NCBI RefSeq assembly: GCF_008974325.1
Contig: NZ_BKCG01000001.1
Span: forward strand, 868,001-932,000
DNA: 64,000 nt
Reading direction: 5' to 3'
Source: Patiriisocius marinus
GTDB lineage: Bacteria > Bacteroidota > Bacteroidia > Flavobacteriales > Flavobacteriaceae
This document shows positions 20,235 to 29,335 of this stretch, piece after piece; within the stretch, counting starts at the first letter, position 1; each line of letters opens with the position of its first letter. The translations under genes and the position numbers were made by a program. Under the pieces are notes generated by a model. That model saw nothing but the letters and a program-made list of their open reading frames with translations. It had not been told where the DNA came from and searched no databases.

Positions 20235-21679
20235 TATTTAATTCGTTAATCTTTCTATTTGCTTTTTTACCTACAGTTTTAGTGGTTTATTTTTTACTGC
20301 CTAAAATTCAGTTAAAAAATATTTTTCTACTGCTAGCATCTTTGTTTTTTTATGCTTGGGGTGAAGCGGTCATTGTGTTGGTAATGGTATTTTCGATTTT
20401 GTTTAACTATTTGGTTGGAAATATTATTTTAACCAACAACCAACAACCAACAACCAACAATCAACAATCAACAATCAAAGTTAAGACTTGGCTCAATCCA
20501 AAATTAATTTTATTTATAGGTGTTTTATTTAATCTAGCAGTACTTATTTATTATAAATACGCTTATTTTATTGTTGAAAACTTACAAGTATTTGGGTTTA
20601 AAGCATCAATTACTGAGGGTTCTATTTTACTTCCTATCGGTATTTCATTCTACACATTTCAAAGTATTTCTTACTTAGTTGATGTTTATAAAAGAATAGT
20701 GCCACCACAAAAAAACCTTGTTCATTTGGGACTATACATCTCATTATTTCCACAATTAATTGCAGGTCCTATTGTTCGTTATGAAGATATTTATAAAGAA
20801 ATATTATATCGAAAAACTACAATTGAAGGGTTTACAAGTGGGATATTAAAATTCACAAGAGGTCTTGCTAAAAAAGTTTTGATTGCGAATAATGTGGCCC
20901 TAATAGCAGACAAAGTTTTTGACATTCCCATTACTGAACTTGGTACGTCCATGTCTTGGTTAGGAATATTGTGTTATTCGTTACAAATTTATTTTGATTT
21001 TTCTGGTTATTCTGATATGGCTATTGGTTTAGGCAGAATGTTTGGGTTTAATATTAAAGAAAATTTCCAACATCCCTATAGCGCGAAAAACATTAAAGAT
21101 TTTTGGCGTAGGTGGCATATTTCTTTATCGACTTGGTTTAGAGATTATTTATATATTCCCCTAGGTGGAAGTAGGGGCGGTACATTATTTACCTATAGAA
21201 ACTTGTTACTTGTGTTTTTTGTAACGGGCTTATGGCACGGTGCTAGTTGGAATTTTATTGTTTGGGGTTTGTTTCACGGATTCTTTTTATTGGTAGAAAA
21301 AAACATTTCGATGAAATTGCCGAGAACATTAGCGTGGCTTTCAAACATCTATATGCTAGTAGTGGTTATGGTTGGTTGGGTTTTTTTTAGAGCTGAAAAC
21401 TTAAACTATGCCGTGGACTATATTGGTAGATTGTTTGTATTTAGTGAAGGAACAAATCTGTATGCGTTATTATATGTTAATAATTTAACGGTTTTAATAA
21501 TTACTTTAGGAGTGATTTTTTCAGTTCCATTACGAAAATATATCATTAAATATTCGCAAGGTATAAATACAATATTATTTACAAGTATTACTTATGGGGT
21601 GCATTTTGTTTTGTTGCTGCTAAGTGTTTTTGAAATAATACAATCTAATTATAACCCTTTTATATATTTTAGATTTTAA
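20231..21679 (+). CDS. MBOAT family O-acyltransferase (AlgI-like)
   Basis: Membrane-bound O-acyltransferase of 482 aa that passes acyl groups across the inner membrane for modification of an exported glycan. It shows the AlgI pattern: IGISFYTFQSISYLVDVY near residue 135, FPQLIAGPIVRY, FDFSGYSDMAIGLGRMFG, NIKDFWRRWHISLSTWFRDY, and the catalytic His in GLWHGASWNFIVWG near 340. An extra TNNQQPTTNNQQ segment near residues 67-83 is encoded by seven 7-bp repeats and is not part of the family's core. Gain or loss of one or two repeats would shift the frame into nearby stops. The AlgJ-like partner follows 4 bp later. Confidence 0.93.
   Translation: MIFNSLIFLFAFLPTVLVVYFLLPKIQLKNIFLLLASLFFYAWGEAVIVLVMVFSILFNYLVGNIILTNNQQPTTNNQQSTIKVKTWLNPKLILFIGVLFNLAVLIYYKYAYFIVENLQVFGFKASITEGSILLPIGISFYTFQSISYLVDVYKRIVPPQKNLVHLGLYISLFPQLIAGPIVRYEDIYKEILYRKTTIEGFTSGILKFTRGLAKKVLIANNVALIADKVFDIPITELGTSMSWLGILCYSLQIYFDFSGYSDMAIGLGRMFGFNIKENFQHPYSAKNIKDFWRRWHISLSTWFRDYLYIPLGGSRGGTLFTYRNLLLVFFVTGLWHGASWNFIVWGLFHGFFLLVEKNISMKLPRTLAWLSNIYMLVVVMVGWVFFRAENLNYAVDYIGRLFVFSEGTNLYALLYVNNLTVLIITLGVIFSVPLRKYIIKYSQGINTILFTSITYGVHFVLLLLSVFEIIQSNYNPFIYFRF
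20431..20479 (+). repeat. seven tandem 7-bp repeats inside the acyltransferase gene
   Basis: Four copies of AACCAAC are followed by two of AATCAAC and one of AATCAAA, with no interruption. The unit is not a multiple of three, so copy number sets the reading frame of the MBOAT gene. Frame +1 stops within about 30 bases after the repeat and frame +2 stops immediately. Confidence 0.95.
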
Positions 21680-21683
21680 GTAT

Positions 21684-22772
21684 ATGAAAAAAGCAAAAAT
21701 TATATTACAAGTGTTTTTTATTGTGGCGTTTGCACTTCTTTTAATAGCGCCATTTATAGGGTTTTTAATTTTACCAGAAGCAAACGTTTCAAACGAAAAT
21801 AGGAAACTAACAGGATTGCCAGAGCAATCCTTCACAAAAGAATATTTTCAAGACTTTGAATTATACTTTAATGATCGATTTCCGAATAGACAAAAATTTA
21901 TAGCAAAAAATGCGGAGATAAAAATAAAGTACTTTAAGGTATCGCCATTTCCAGATAAAGTACAAATAGGTAATGATGGTTTTCTTTTTATAAATACAGA
22001 TGAGGCGTTAAAAAGTTATTCAAGAAGGGATCTACTTACAACTGATGATCTAAATAAATTTGTAGACAAAATTGTAAAAAAAGACAGTCTGCTTAAGGCA
22101 AGAGGGATTTCCTATTATTTTGGTTATTTTCCTAACAAGCACAATATTTACATTGAGAAGTTGCCTAAAGCAATGCGGGTTCAAATTAGGGACACTATAT
22201 CTTTAGCAACACAACTTAAAAAAGGTTTATCTTTAAATGGGTTTACTTTATTTGAACCTTCTGTTTATCCTGAAAGAAAAGAAGCGCTTCGGTATCTTAA
22301 ATTAGATACACATTGGTCTAACTTGGGTTCATTTCAAGCTTATCAAGATTTTTTTAAAACTTTTACGGAGTTGGATGTAACTCCATATAAATACAATGAT
22401 TTTAGATGGCGAAATGTTCATCAGCGTTTCGGTGATTTAACAAAATTAGCAGGATTAGATTCAATAGCTGGATATGAAGAGTATAGACCGCTTTCTGATC
22501 TAAAATCTCAGTCAAATAAATATGTTTATGATACTTTAGAAAGTTTACCACCAAGAGCTATAAGAACCACCAATAATTCGATTGATGCAAAACAAAAAAA
22601 ATTACTTGTATTTGGCGACTCTTATAGTAATAATATGATTCCTTTTTATTCACTTCATTTTAAAGAAGTTATTTATTTGAGAGATGAATATAATCAGCAA
22701 ATGGTTGATTCAATAAAACCTAATATAGTACTTGAGGTTTCAGTTGAGCGATTTTTATATAAGCATATTTAA
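21684..22772 (+). CDS. AlgJ/AlgX-like acetyltransferase (SGNH type)
   Basis: 362-residue protein with an N-terminal membrane anchor (residues 8-28) and a periplasmic SGNH-hydrolase-like domain of the ALGX/ALGJ family, which attaches O-acetyl groups to polysaccharide. The catalytic Asp-His pair is in LKLDTHWSNLGSF near residue 212, and the Ser in LVFGDSYSNNM near 313. It starts 4 bp after the MBOAT gene, its expected partner. Its stop codon overlaps the end of the convergent beta-helix gene by 4 bp. Confidence 0.88.
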   Translation: MKKAKIILQVFFIVAFALLLIAPFIGFLILPEANVSNENRKLTGLPEQSFTKEYFQDFELYFNDRFPNRQKFIAKNAEIKIKYFKVSPFPDKVQIGNDGFLFINTDEALKSYSRRDLLTTDDLNKFVDKIVKKDSLLKARGISYYFGYFPNKHNIYIEKLPKAMRVQIRDTISLATQLKKGLSLNGFTLFEPSVYPERKEALRYLKLDTHWSNLGSFQAYQDFFKTFTELDVTPYKYNDFRWRNVHQRFGDLTKLAGLDSIAGYEEYRPLSDLKSQSNKYVYDTLESLPPRAIRTTNNSIDAKQKKLLVFGDSYSNNMIPFYSLHFKEVIYLRDEYNQQMVDSIKPNIVLEVSVERFLYKHI

Positions 22773-24205
22773 TCAATTAAAATAGCAGCAGTGGTTATAC
22801 GAGTAGGTAAAATGAAATTGTCTTTAATAAATTCAAAATCATCACCATCACCAGCGTATATACCATATTTACCCTCTACTTTTTGGTGATGTATTGAAAT
22901 AATATTATTAGATACAATGTTTTGAATATTGTTTTTTTGTTTAGTAGGGCTTTTTTCAATCCTTATTCCGCAATATGTTGATCCATCTTGTACTTCGGGC
23001 GCTAAAGTAGACTTTTTAATAAATGCGTGACGGTTAAAGTTATGAATGGTATTGTTTTGAATAGATGAATTTCTAGACTTTTCTATATAAATACCATTAA
23101 AGCGTTTATTTGAAATTTGATTATTATTTATTGTTAAGTAATTAGAGTTATTAATATGTATTCCATGTCCACTAGGGAAGGATGTGCTATTATTATATGT
23201 CTCAGGGAAAAGTTTGTTACCGTTCCATGTATGTGAACCATCAATAAGGTTGTTAGAAATTGACCCATAATTTCCTGTAGTGGCTTTGATTGCTGTACCC
23301 CCAGAAGTTAAAATAGTATTACCGTCAATTTTGGTTCGGTCTAAGCTACCTTCAAAAAAAGTTTTACAATCATCAGCATGATTTGTAGTAATTTCATTAT
23401 TGTAGCCTCTTACGATATAATTTTCGCCATTTCCATTTGACTCACTAGTGATACCAGTGTCATTCCATATTTTTATGCAGGCTGACCCAATCAATGAAGC
23501 GTCTTTACTAGAGCTACCTATTGAGTGAAATCTATTTCTTGTAATAACATGTGATCTTGTTTGTGCATTAACATCATCATTACTATGGTTGGTTATAGGT
23601 GTTTTTAAAGGTTTGTCTGCCATTATACCAATATAGCAGGCGGTAAAAGTACAATTAGTTACTTTTAGGTTTGCACCTCTTGTCATAATTGCCATATTAA
23701 AATCAACAAACATGCAGTTATTTACACCAGTATCAATGTCTTTAATTACTATTCCGTTTAAATCGAGTATCTCATATTTCAAAGCAAAACCAATAGCACC
23801 TGCCCCTTTATTAGTAGAGATATTACCAGTAAAATTAATGTCGGAGATTCTAATACCAGGTCTGCTAATTTTAAATACGCCTTGATTATTTAAAGTAGTT
23901 GGCTGTAAATAATTGCTGGGTGTATCAGTACTATAATATTTTCCAAGTCCCGTTATTCTAAGACCTTCAACATCAATATTAACAACTTCGTTTATTCTGT
24001 AAAATTTACCTAAAAGACATAAACTACCACCTATGTCTGCTGAATTTATTGCTTTTTGTATAACGATATTGTCATTATATAATGGAGGGCCTACAAGATC
24101 CACTACTTGGTAGGTACAAACCCCAAACCATTCGGGATATATTATCTCATTAAATATAGTTATATTATGATTTAAAGGGGCTTGAATAATTTGGTTTATT
24201 TTCTT
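22769..24205 (-). pseudogene. right-handed beta-helix protein, C-terminal part of a frameshifted gene
   Basis: Parallel beta-helix protein of the pectate-lyase-3/NosD type, read against the direction of the cluster. The frame opens at 24205 after a TGA and contains IIYPEWFGV followed by NDNIVIQKAI, the landmark that precedes the helix in this family, then many asparagine-rich turns (NNLIDGS, INNNQISNKR, SIQNNTIHNF). No ATG occurs near the beginning; a GTG at 24103 could serve as start but would remove the PEWFG region. The N-terminal part is encoded in another frame at 24196-24435. The two frames swap in an A-rich stretch near 24200. It is most simply a broken or frameshift-expressed gene. 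Confidence 0.7.
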
Positions 24206-24435
24206 TCAATTTGTCCAAATATTCTAATCACCCTATTACCAATTAAAAGTTTATTACCGTTAATAAACCTTAGAGTAACGAAAGAGGGAAACAAAAAATC
24301 GTCGGTATTACTAGAAATAACAACACTCTCATTGAATACTATTGTTCCAGATTGATTCCCCGCTGTTATTAAGTCTTGAATGAAGTTTAGTAAAACAGCT
24401 TCATTATTGTTTGTATTGTCTATTATTAGTTCCAC
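24196..24435 (-). pseudogene. N-terminal fragment of the beta-helix gene
   Basis: 79 codons starting ATG at 24435 and ending in TAA at 24196-24198. The end of this fragment (LLIGNRVIRIFGQIE) looks like the family's strand that normally reads into a QI..PEWFG segment, which is found one frame over in the downstream reading frame. The join requires a -1 change within about 24199-24205. No signal peptide is visible, so the complete protein may be exported by an unusual route or the start may be wrong. Confidence 0.6.
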
Positions 24436-24524
24436 ACGTTAAAATATTTATTTGTGAATATTTAATTATAACTCTATTCTGCAAAAAGTTATTGCAAGAA
24501 CACCTATAAAATATTCATTTTAAC

Positions 24525-24532
24525 TACTTTCG
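24525..24532 (+). promoter_or_regulatory. possible promoter of the second ligase/polymerase gene
   Basis: TActTTCG is a variant of TAnnTTTG and lies 30 bp before the ATG at 24563. An internal promoter is expected here because the antisense beta-helix gene interrupts the plus-strand operon. Confidence 0.4.
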
Positions 24533-24562
24533 TATTATGCTTTATATGCATAAAATTGACCC

Positions 24563-25783
24563 ATGAAAATAGTATTAAGCTCCATATATCCTTATGTGTT
24601 TTCGGCATTATTTTTAATGTTGCCATTTGATGAATACGCACGTTCGTTGCCTAATATTTTATTAATTATTCTGCTTGTGGCATTTCCGTCAGTAATAGAA
24701 AAAGCAGATTTCTCTCGTATCAAGAAAACGCCATTTTTTATATTTTGTGCTTTTGCTTTATACCTTGTTCTAAACACATTATTTACAGGCAGATCTGAAA
24801 CTAATTTTGCGGTAGTCAATAAAGTATTGGTTTCTCTAGGGTTGGTTATACTATACCTTCCAGTTAGAGATATAAAAAAGGTGAATAAGGCCATTATTTT
24901 TTCAGCATTAGCTGCGATTCTCTTCTCTATGTATAGTATTGTACTAGTTATTAATCAAGAAGGAATTTTTAATATAGGAAATCCATTACGTTCTGTAGAC
25001 ACATTACTTATAGACCGCCAGTACTTGGGATTGTTAAGTGTTATAAGCATTCTTGTTTCGTATTGGAGTATGAAAAAAACATACGATGCCAACAATAAAT
25101 ACTACCTCGCTAATATTATAATCAATTTACTATTCGTATTTCTAATTGTTTCAAGATATGCGGTTGTAGCACTTTTAGTTTTAGCGCTTGTAAAACAATT
25201 TTATGGGCAGAAAAGAGGACTTAGATTAGGCATTGCAATTGCTGCAATCGCTGTACTATCGGTTATAGTTTATAGTATTAAAGACACCTCTGCAAAACGA
25301 TTTATTTATGCTGAAGATTACGCAACGAATGCGTTATTAGTAAAAGACAATAACTCATTTGATCCCCGTAAAGAAATTTGGTCTTGCGCTGTATCAATAA
25401 TTAAAGATGAAGGATTGTTAGTTAGTGGATTAGGATTCGAAGGAACAAAAAACACATTAAAAAATTGTTATCAAGAACAAATACAAGATGCCAATACAAA
25501 GGAGTGGTTTTCTAAGAAAAAATATAATAGCCATAATCAATTTCTAGACTTTTTAATGAGTTCAGGGATTATAGCGCTTGCACTATTATTATTATGGGTT
25601 ATTTATACTTTTTTCAAAAACCGCAACAATTACAATTTAACCGCTTTTCTAATTGCAATTGTGGCTTTTGGAATGATTGAAAATTTCTTTCATCGACAAA
25701 TAGGAGCCTACTATTTTGGATTTTTCTTAATTATATTACTCATTGAGCACAAGAAAAGTATTGCTTCAAAAACATCATTATAG
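24563..25783 (+). CDS. O-antigen ligase/polymerase family protein (second copy)
   Basis: 406-residue polytopic protein, about 11 transmembrane segments, with a Wzy_C-type periplasmic loop: SFDPRKEIWSCAVSIIKDEG followed by YNSHNQFLDFLMSSG near residue 320, the same H-N-Q-(F/L) landmark as in the 19.0 kb gene. The two are clearly separate genes, not duplicates in sequence. It could be the repeat-unit polymerase while the other is the ligase, or the reverse. The GT4 gene follows by 11 bp. Confidence 0.78.
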   Translation: MKIVLSSIYPYVFSALFLMLPFDEYARSLPNILLIILLVAFPSVIEKADFSRIKKTPFFIFCAFALYLVLNTLFTGRSETNFAVVNKVLVSLGLVILYLPVRDIKKVNKAIIFSALAAILFSMYSIVLVINQEGIFNIGNPLRSVDTLLIDRQYLGLLSVISILVSYWSMKKTYDANNKYYLANIIINLLFVFLIVSRYAVVALLVLALVKQFYGQKRGLRLGIAIAAIAVLSVIVYSIKDTSAKRFIYAEDYATNALLVKDNNSFDPRKEIWSCAVSIIKDEGLLVSGLGFEGTKNTLKNCYQEQIQDANTKEWFSKKKYNSHNQFLDFLMSSGIIALALLLLWVIYTFFKNRNNYNLTAFLIAIVAFGMIENFFHRQIGAYYFGFFLIILLIEHKKSIASKTSL

Positions 25784-25794
25784 CTGCACAATTA

Positions 25795-26925
25795 ATGGAT
25801 AAAAAACTTAAAATAATACACGTACTCCATTCGGTTGGCGGTGTAGATGTTTCATTACGTTTAATCACAGAAAATATAAATTCGGCTGCTTTCGAAACGA
25901 TAATTATTCACGGAAAGACAGATTCTAAAAAACCATATTTAAGTAATACTTCGGAAATTTTAAAGGAATTTAAACTCCCAATAGACAGAGAAATCAGTCC
26001 TGTAAATGATTTAAAAGCTATTATTGCAACGGCTAGAATATTTCGGAATGAAAAACCAGATGTAGTACACGCACATAGTGCTAAAGGAGGTATTATTGCT
26101 AGAGCAGCATCAATATTTTACAAAGTGCCAGTTTTGCACACTCCACAAGCTTATTCTTTTATGAGTGAGCCTAAAGGCTTTAAAAGAAAAGTTTTTTTAG
26201 GAATTGAACAATTTTTCAAGAACATAAATTCAACGTTAGTTGCATCATCAAATTCTGAAAGAAATAGAGGGATAAAAGAAGTAGGTTATAAAGTGTCAAA
26301 AGCACTAAATTTTAATAACAGTATTAACCCTGTACTAAATACAGATATTTCACTTGGAGATCTCAAGTTACCAGCTAATTACATTTGTACAGTAGGCAGA
26401 CCATCGTTTCAAAAAAATATTGAAATGATGATTGAAGTATTAAAAGTGCTAAAAACAAAGCAACCAAACATACATCTTGTACTCATGGGAGTAGGGGAAT
26501 ATAGCCCTAATAAAGAAGCTGTCGAAAAATTAATTTCAACATACGGGCTTGAAGATAACGTTACAATGATTTCATGGATTGAACGCGAAAAGATTTTTAA
26601 GCTTATTAAAATGTCGCAACTATACATTTCTACAGCACGTTACGAAGGTTTGCCATACTCAATAATTGAATCTTTAGCCTTGGGTAAAGCTTGTGTAGTT
26701 TCAGATTGTGATGGAAATAGAGATTTAGTTGTCGATAGCCATAATGGATATGTGATTAAAGATGGTATGGCGGTTACTATGGCAAATCGTATTTTTGCAC
26801 TTTTGGAGGATAGTACACTAAGAGAGCAATTTGAGAAAAATGCCTTAGTTCGCTTTGAAAAGCATTTCAATATCGAGAACAATATTAGTAACCTCGAAGC
26901 GATTTATAAAGAAGCGAGTGCTTAA
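25795..26925 (+). CDS. glycosyltransferase family 4
   Basis: Cytosolic GT-B fold retaining glycosyltransferase, 376 aa. The N-terminal domain begins KIIHVLHSVGGVDVSLRL and includes DVVHAHSAKGGIIAR. The C-terminal Glycos_transf_1 domain has YICTVGRPSFQKNIEMMI, then EGLPYSIIESLALGKACVVSD with the conserved E-x7-E pair near residues 283-290. It resembles the first-sugar or second-sugar transferases of capsule clusters; donor and acceptor are unknown. Confidence 0.9.
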   Translation: MDKKLKIIHVLHSVGGVDVSLRLITENINSAAFETIIIHGKTDSKKPYLSNTSEILKEFKLPIDREISPVNDLKAIIATARIFRNEKPDVVHAHSAKGGIIARAASIFYKVPVLHTPQAYSFMSEPKGFKRKVFLGIEQFFKNINSTLVASSNSERNRGIKEVGYKVSKALNFNNSINPVLNTDISLGDLKLPANYICTVGRPSFQKNIEMMIEVLKVLKTKQPNIHLVLMGVGEYSPNKEAVEKLISTYGLEDNVTMISWIEREKIFKLIKMSQLYISTARYEGLPYSIIESLALGKACVVSDCDGNRDLVVDSHNGYVIKDGMAVTMANRIFALLEDSTLREQFEKNALVRFEKHFNIENNISNLEAIYKEASA

Positions 26926-26986
26926 TGAAAGCACCATTAATGAAATTGAATTATAATTAAAAGATACTCACACGAGTGCGCAGATT

Positions 26987-28285
26987 ATGAAAATAACAGT
27001 AGTAGGAACAGGATATGTAGGATTAGTAACAGGAACCTGCCTTGCCGAAACCGGTAATGAGGTGGTATGTGTTGATATAGATAAAGAGAAAATAGCTAAA
27101 ATGCGCAACGGTGTGGTACCCATTTATGAGCCACATTTAGACGTGTTGTTTGACCGAAATATTAAAGCGGGAAGATTAACTTTTACAACATCATTAGACG
27201 AAGGCCTTGAACATGGCGAGATTATTTTCCTTGCACTACCAACACCAGAAGACGAAGACGGAAGTGCAGATTTACGTTATGTTTTAGGCGTAAGCGAAGA
27301 CATAGGTAAAAAGATAAAAAGCTATAAAGTAATTGTAGATAAAAGTACAGTGCCTGTAGGTACTGCAGATAAAGTACAGGCTACAATTAGTAAACACGCT
27401 GGTTGTGAATTTAATGTGGTGTCAAACCCAGAATTTTTAAGAGAAGGGTTTGCGGTAGACGATTTTTTAAAACCTGAACGTATTGTTGTAGGCTCTAGTA
27501 GTGATCGAGCAACTGCTTTAATGCAAAAATTATACAAACCATTTGTACGCAGCGGCAACCCTATTATCATCATGGATGAGAAAAGTGCTGAGTTAACTAA
27601 ATATGCTGCAAATGCATTTTTAGCAACCAAAATTACGTTCATGAACGAGATTGCTAACTACTGTGAAAAAGTAGGTGCAGATGTTGATAAAGTAAGAGTA
27701 GGTATGGGTACCGATAGTCGTATCGGAAAACGTTTCTTATTCCCAGGAATAGGATATGGAGGGTCTTGTTTTCCAAAAGACGTTAAAGCACTTCAAAAAG
27801 CAGGAAGTGATGCTAATTACGACTTTAAAATACTTGACAGTGTTATAGAAGTTAATGAAACACAGAAAACCATATTATTGCCAAAAATTGAATCACATTT
27901 TAATGGAGATTTAAATGGAAAAACAATAGCAATATGGGGATTAGCTTTTAAACCAGAAACAGACGATATTCGCGAAGCACCATCGTTGTATATGATGAAG
28001 GGACTGCTTGAAAGAGGAGCAACACTTCAGGTGTTTGACCCTGAGGCAATGCCAAACATAAAAAAACGATTTGAAGATACTTTATCATACGCATCTGGAA
28101 TGTACGAAGCATTAGAAAATGCAGATGCATTATTAATTTGTACAGAGTGGAGTATTTTTAGAACACCAGATTTTGCTAAAGTTAGCAAACTACTTACAAA
28201 TAAAGTAATATTTGATGGTCGTAACCTTTACGACACTAACGATATGAAAGCAGAAGACTTTACGTATATATCAATAGGTAGATAA
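26987..28285 (+). CDS. ugd: UDP-glucose 6-dehydrogenase
   Basis: Oxidises UDP-glucose to UDP-glucuronate with two NAD+. The Rossmann motif VVGTGYVGLVTGTCLAE is at residues 4-20, the catalytic Cys in GIGYGGSCFPKDVKAL near 263, and KYAANAFLATKITFMNEIA near 204. The 432-residue length is normal. The following gene decarboxylates UDP-glucuronate, so together they can make UDP-xylose. Confidence 0.96.
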   Translation: MKITVVGTGYVGLVTGTCLAETGNEVVCVDIDKEKIAKMRNGVVPIYEPHLDVLFDRNIKAGRLTFTTSLDEGLEHGEIIFLALPTPEDEDGSADLRYVLGVSEDIGKKIKSYKVIVDKSTVPVGTADKVQATISKHAGCEFNVVSNPEFLREGFAVDDFLKPERIVVGSSSDRATALMQKLYKPFVRSGNPIIIMDEKSAELTKYAANAFLATKITFMNEIANYCEKVGADVDKVRVGMGTDSRIGKRFLFPGIGYGGSCFPKDVKALQKAGSDANYDFKILDSVIEVNETQKTILLPKIESHFNGDLNGKTIAIWGLAFKPETDDIREAPSLYMMKGLLERGATLQVFDPEAMPNIKKRFEDTLSYASGMYEALENADALLICTEWSIFRTPDFAKVSKLLTNKVIFDGRNLYDTNDMKAEDFTYISIGR

Positions 28286-28345
28286 TCGGTTTTTAGACCT
28301 CACTCTAGAGTTAAAATAATAGATAGATTGCCAAGAAAACATACT

Positions 28346-29335
28346 ATGAAAAAAACAATACTTATCACAGGTGCAGCAGGATTTTTAGGTTCTCACTTGT
28401 GCGATCGTTTTATAAAAGAAGGGTTTAAAGTATTAGGGATGGACAACCTTATTACTGGAGATAAAAAAAATATAGAACACTTATTTCAGTTAGAGGATTT
28501 TGAATTTTACCATCACGATGTTACAAAATTTGTCCACGTACCTGGAAATGTTGATTATATTATGCATTTTGCTTCTCCTGCAAGCCCTATCGACTATCTT
28601 AAAATACCAATCCAAACGCTAAAAGTTGGGTCTTTAGGAACACACAATCTTCTAGGTTTAGCAAAAGAGAAAGGAGCACGGTTTATGATTGCTTCTACCA
28701 GTGAAATTTATGGAGATCCATTAGTACACCCACAAAAGGAAACGTACTACGGAAATGTTAATACAATAGGACCTCGTGGCGTTTATGATGAAGCAAAGCG
28801 CTTTCAAGAATCAATTACTATGGCATACCATAGTTTCCACGGCTTAGACACTAGAATAGCACGTATATTTAATACCTATGGGCCAAGAATGCGTCTAAAT
28901 GACGGACGTGTAATTCCAGCTTTTATTGGGCAGGCTTTAAGAGGAGAAGATTTAACGGTGTTTGGTGATGGAATGCAAACACGTTCTTTCTGTTATGTGG
29001 ATGATCAAGTTGAAGGATTGTATCGTTTATTAATGAGCGACTACACACATCCAGTAAATATTGGTAACCCAGACGAGATTACCATACTTGATTTTGCACA
29101 GGAAATTATAAAACTTACAGGTACAGATCAAAAAATAGTTTTTAAAGAACTTCCTAAGGACGATCCATTACAACGAGAACCAGACATAACGCTTGCGAGA
29201 GAACTTCTAGGTTGGGAACCTAAAGTCTCTAGGGCAGAAGGAATGAAAATAACGTATGAGTATTTTAAAAGCTTATCAAAAGAAGAGCTTGAAAAAAGTG
29301 AGCACAAAGATTTCTCAAAGCATATTCGCTCTTAA
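28346..29335 (+). CDS. UDP-glucuronate decarboxylase
   Basis: Extended SDR of the UXS type that converts UDP-glucuronate to UDP-xylose (through a 4-keto intermediate). Landmarks: [16 protein letters not shown] at the N-terminus, [12 protein letters not shown] near residue 75, [14 protein letters not shown] with the catalytic Thr/Ser-Glu, [11 protein letters not shown] (YxxxK) near 145, and [10 protein letters not shown]. The ATG at 28346 ([12 protein letters not shown]) is preferred over an upstream TTG at 28328. It shares one base with the next gene. Confidence 0.92.
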   Translation: MKKTILITGAAGFLGSHLCDRFIKEGFKVLGMDNLITGDKKNIEHLFQLEDFEFYHHDVTKFVHVPGNVDYIMHFASPASPIDYLKIPIQTLKVGSLGTHNLLGLAKEKGARFMIASTSEIYGDPLVHPQKETYYGNVNTIGPRGVYDEAKRFQESITMAYHSFHGLDTRIARIFNTYGPRMRLNDGRVIPAFIGQALRGEDLTVFGDGMQTRSFCYVDDQVEGLYRLLMSDYTHPVNIGNPDEITILDFAQEIIKLTGTDQKIVFKELPKDDPLQREPDITLARELLGWEPKVSRAEGMKITYEYFKSLSKEELEKSEHKDFSKHIRS

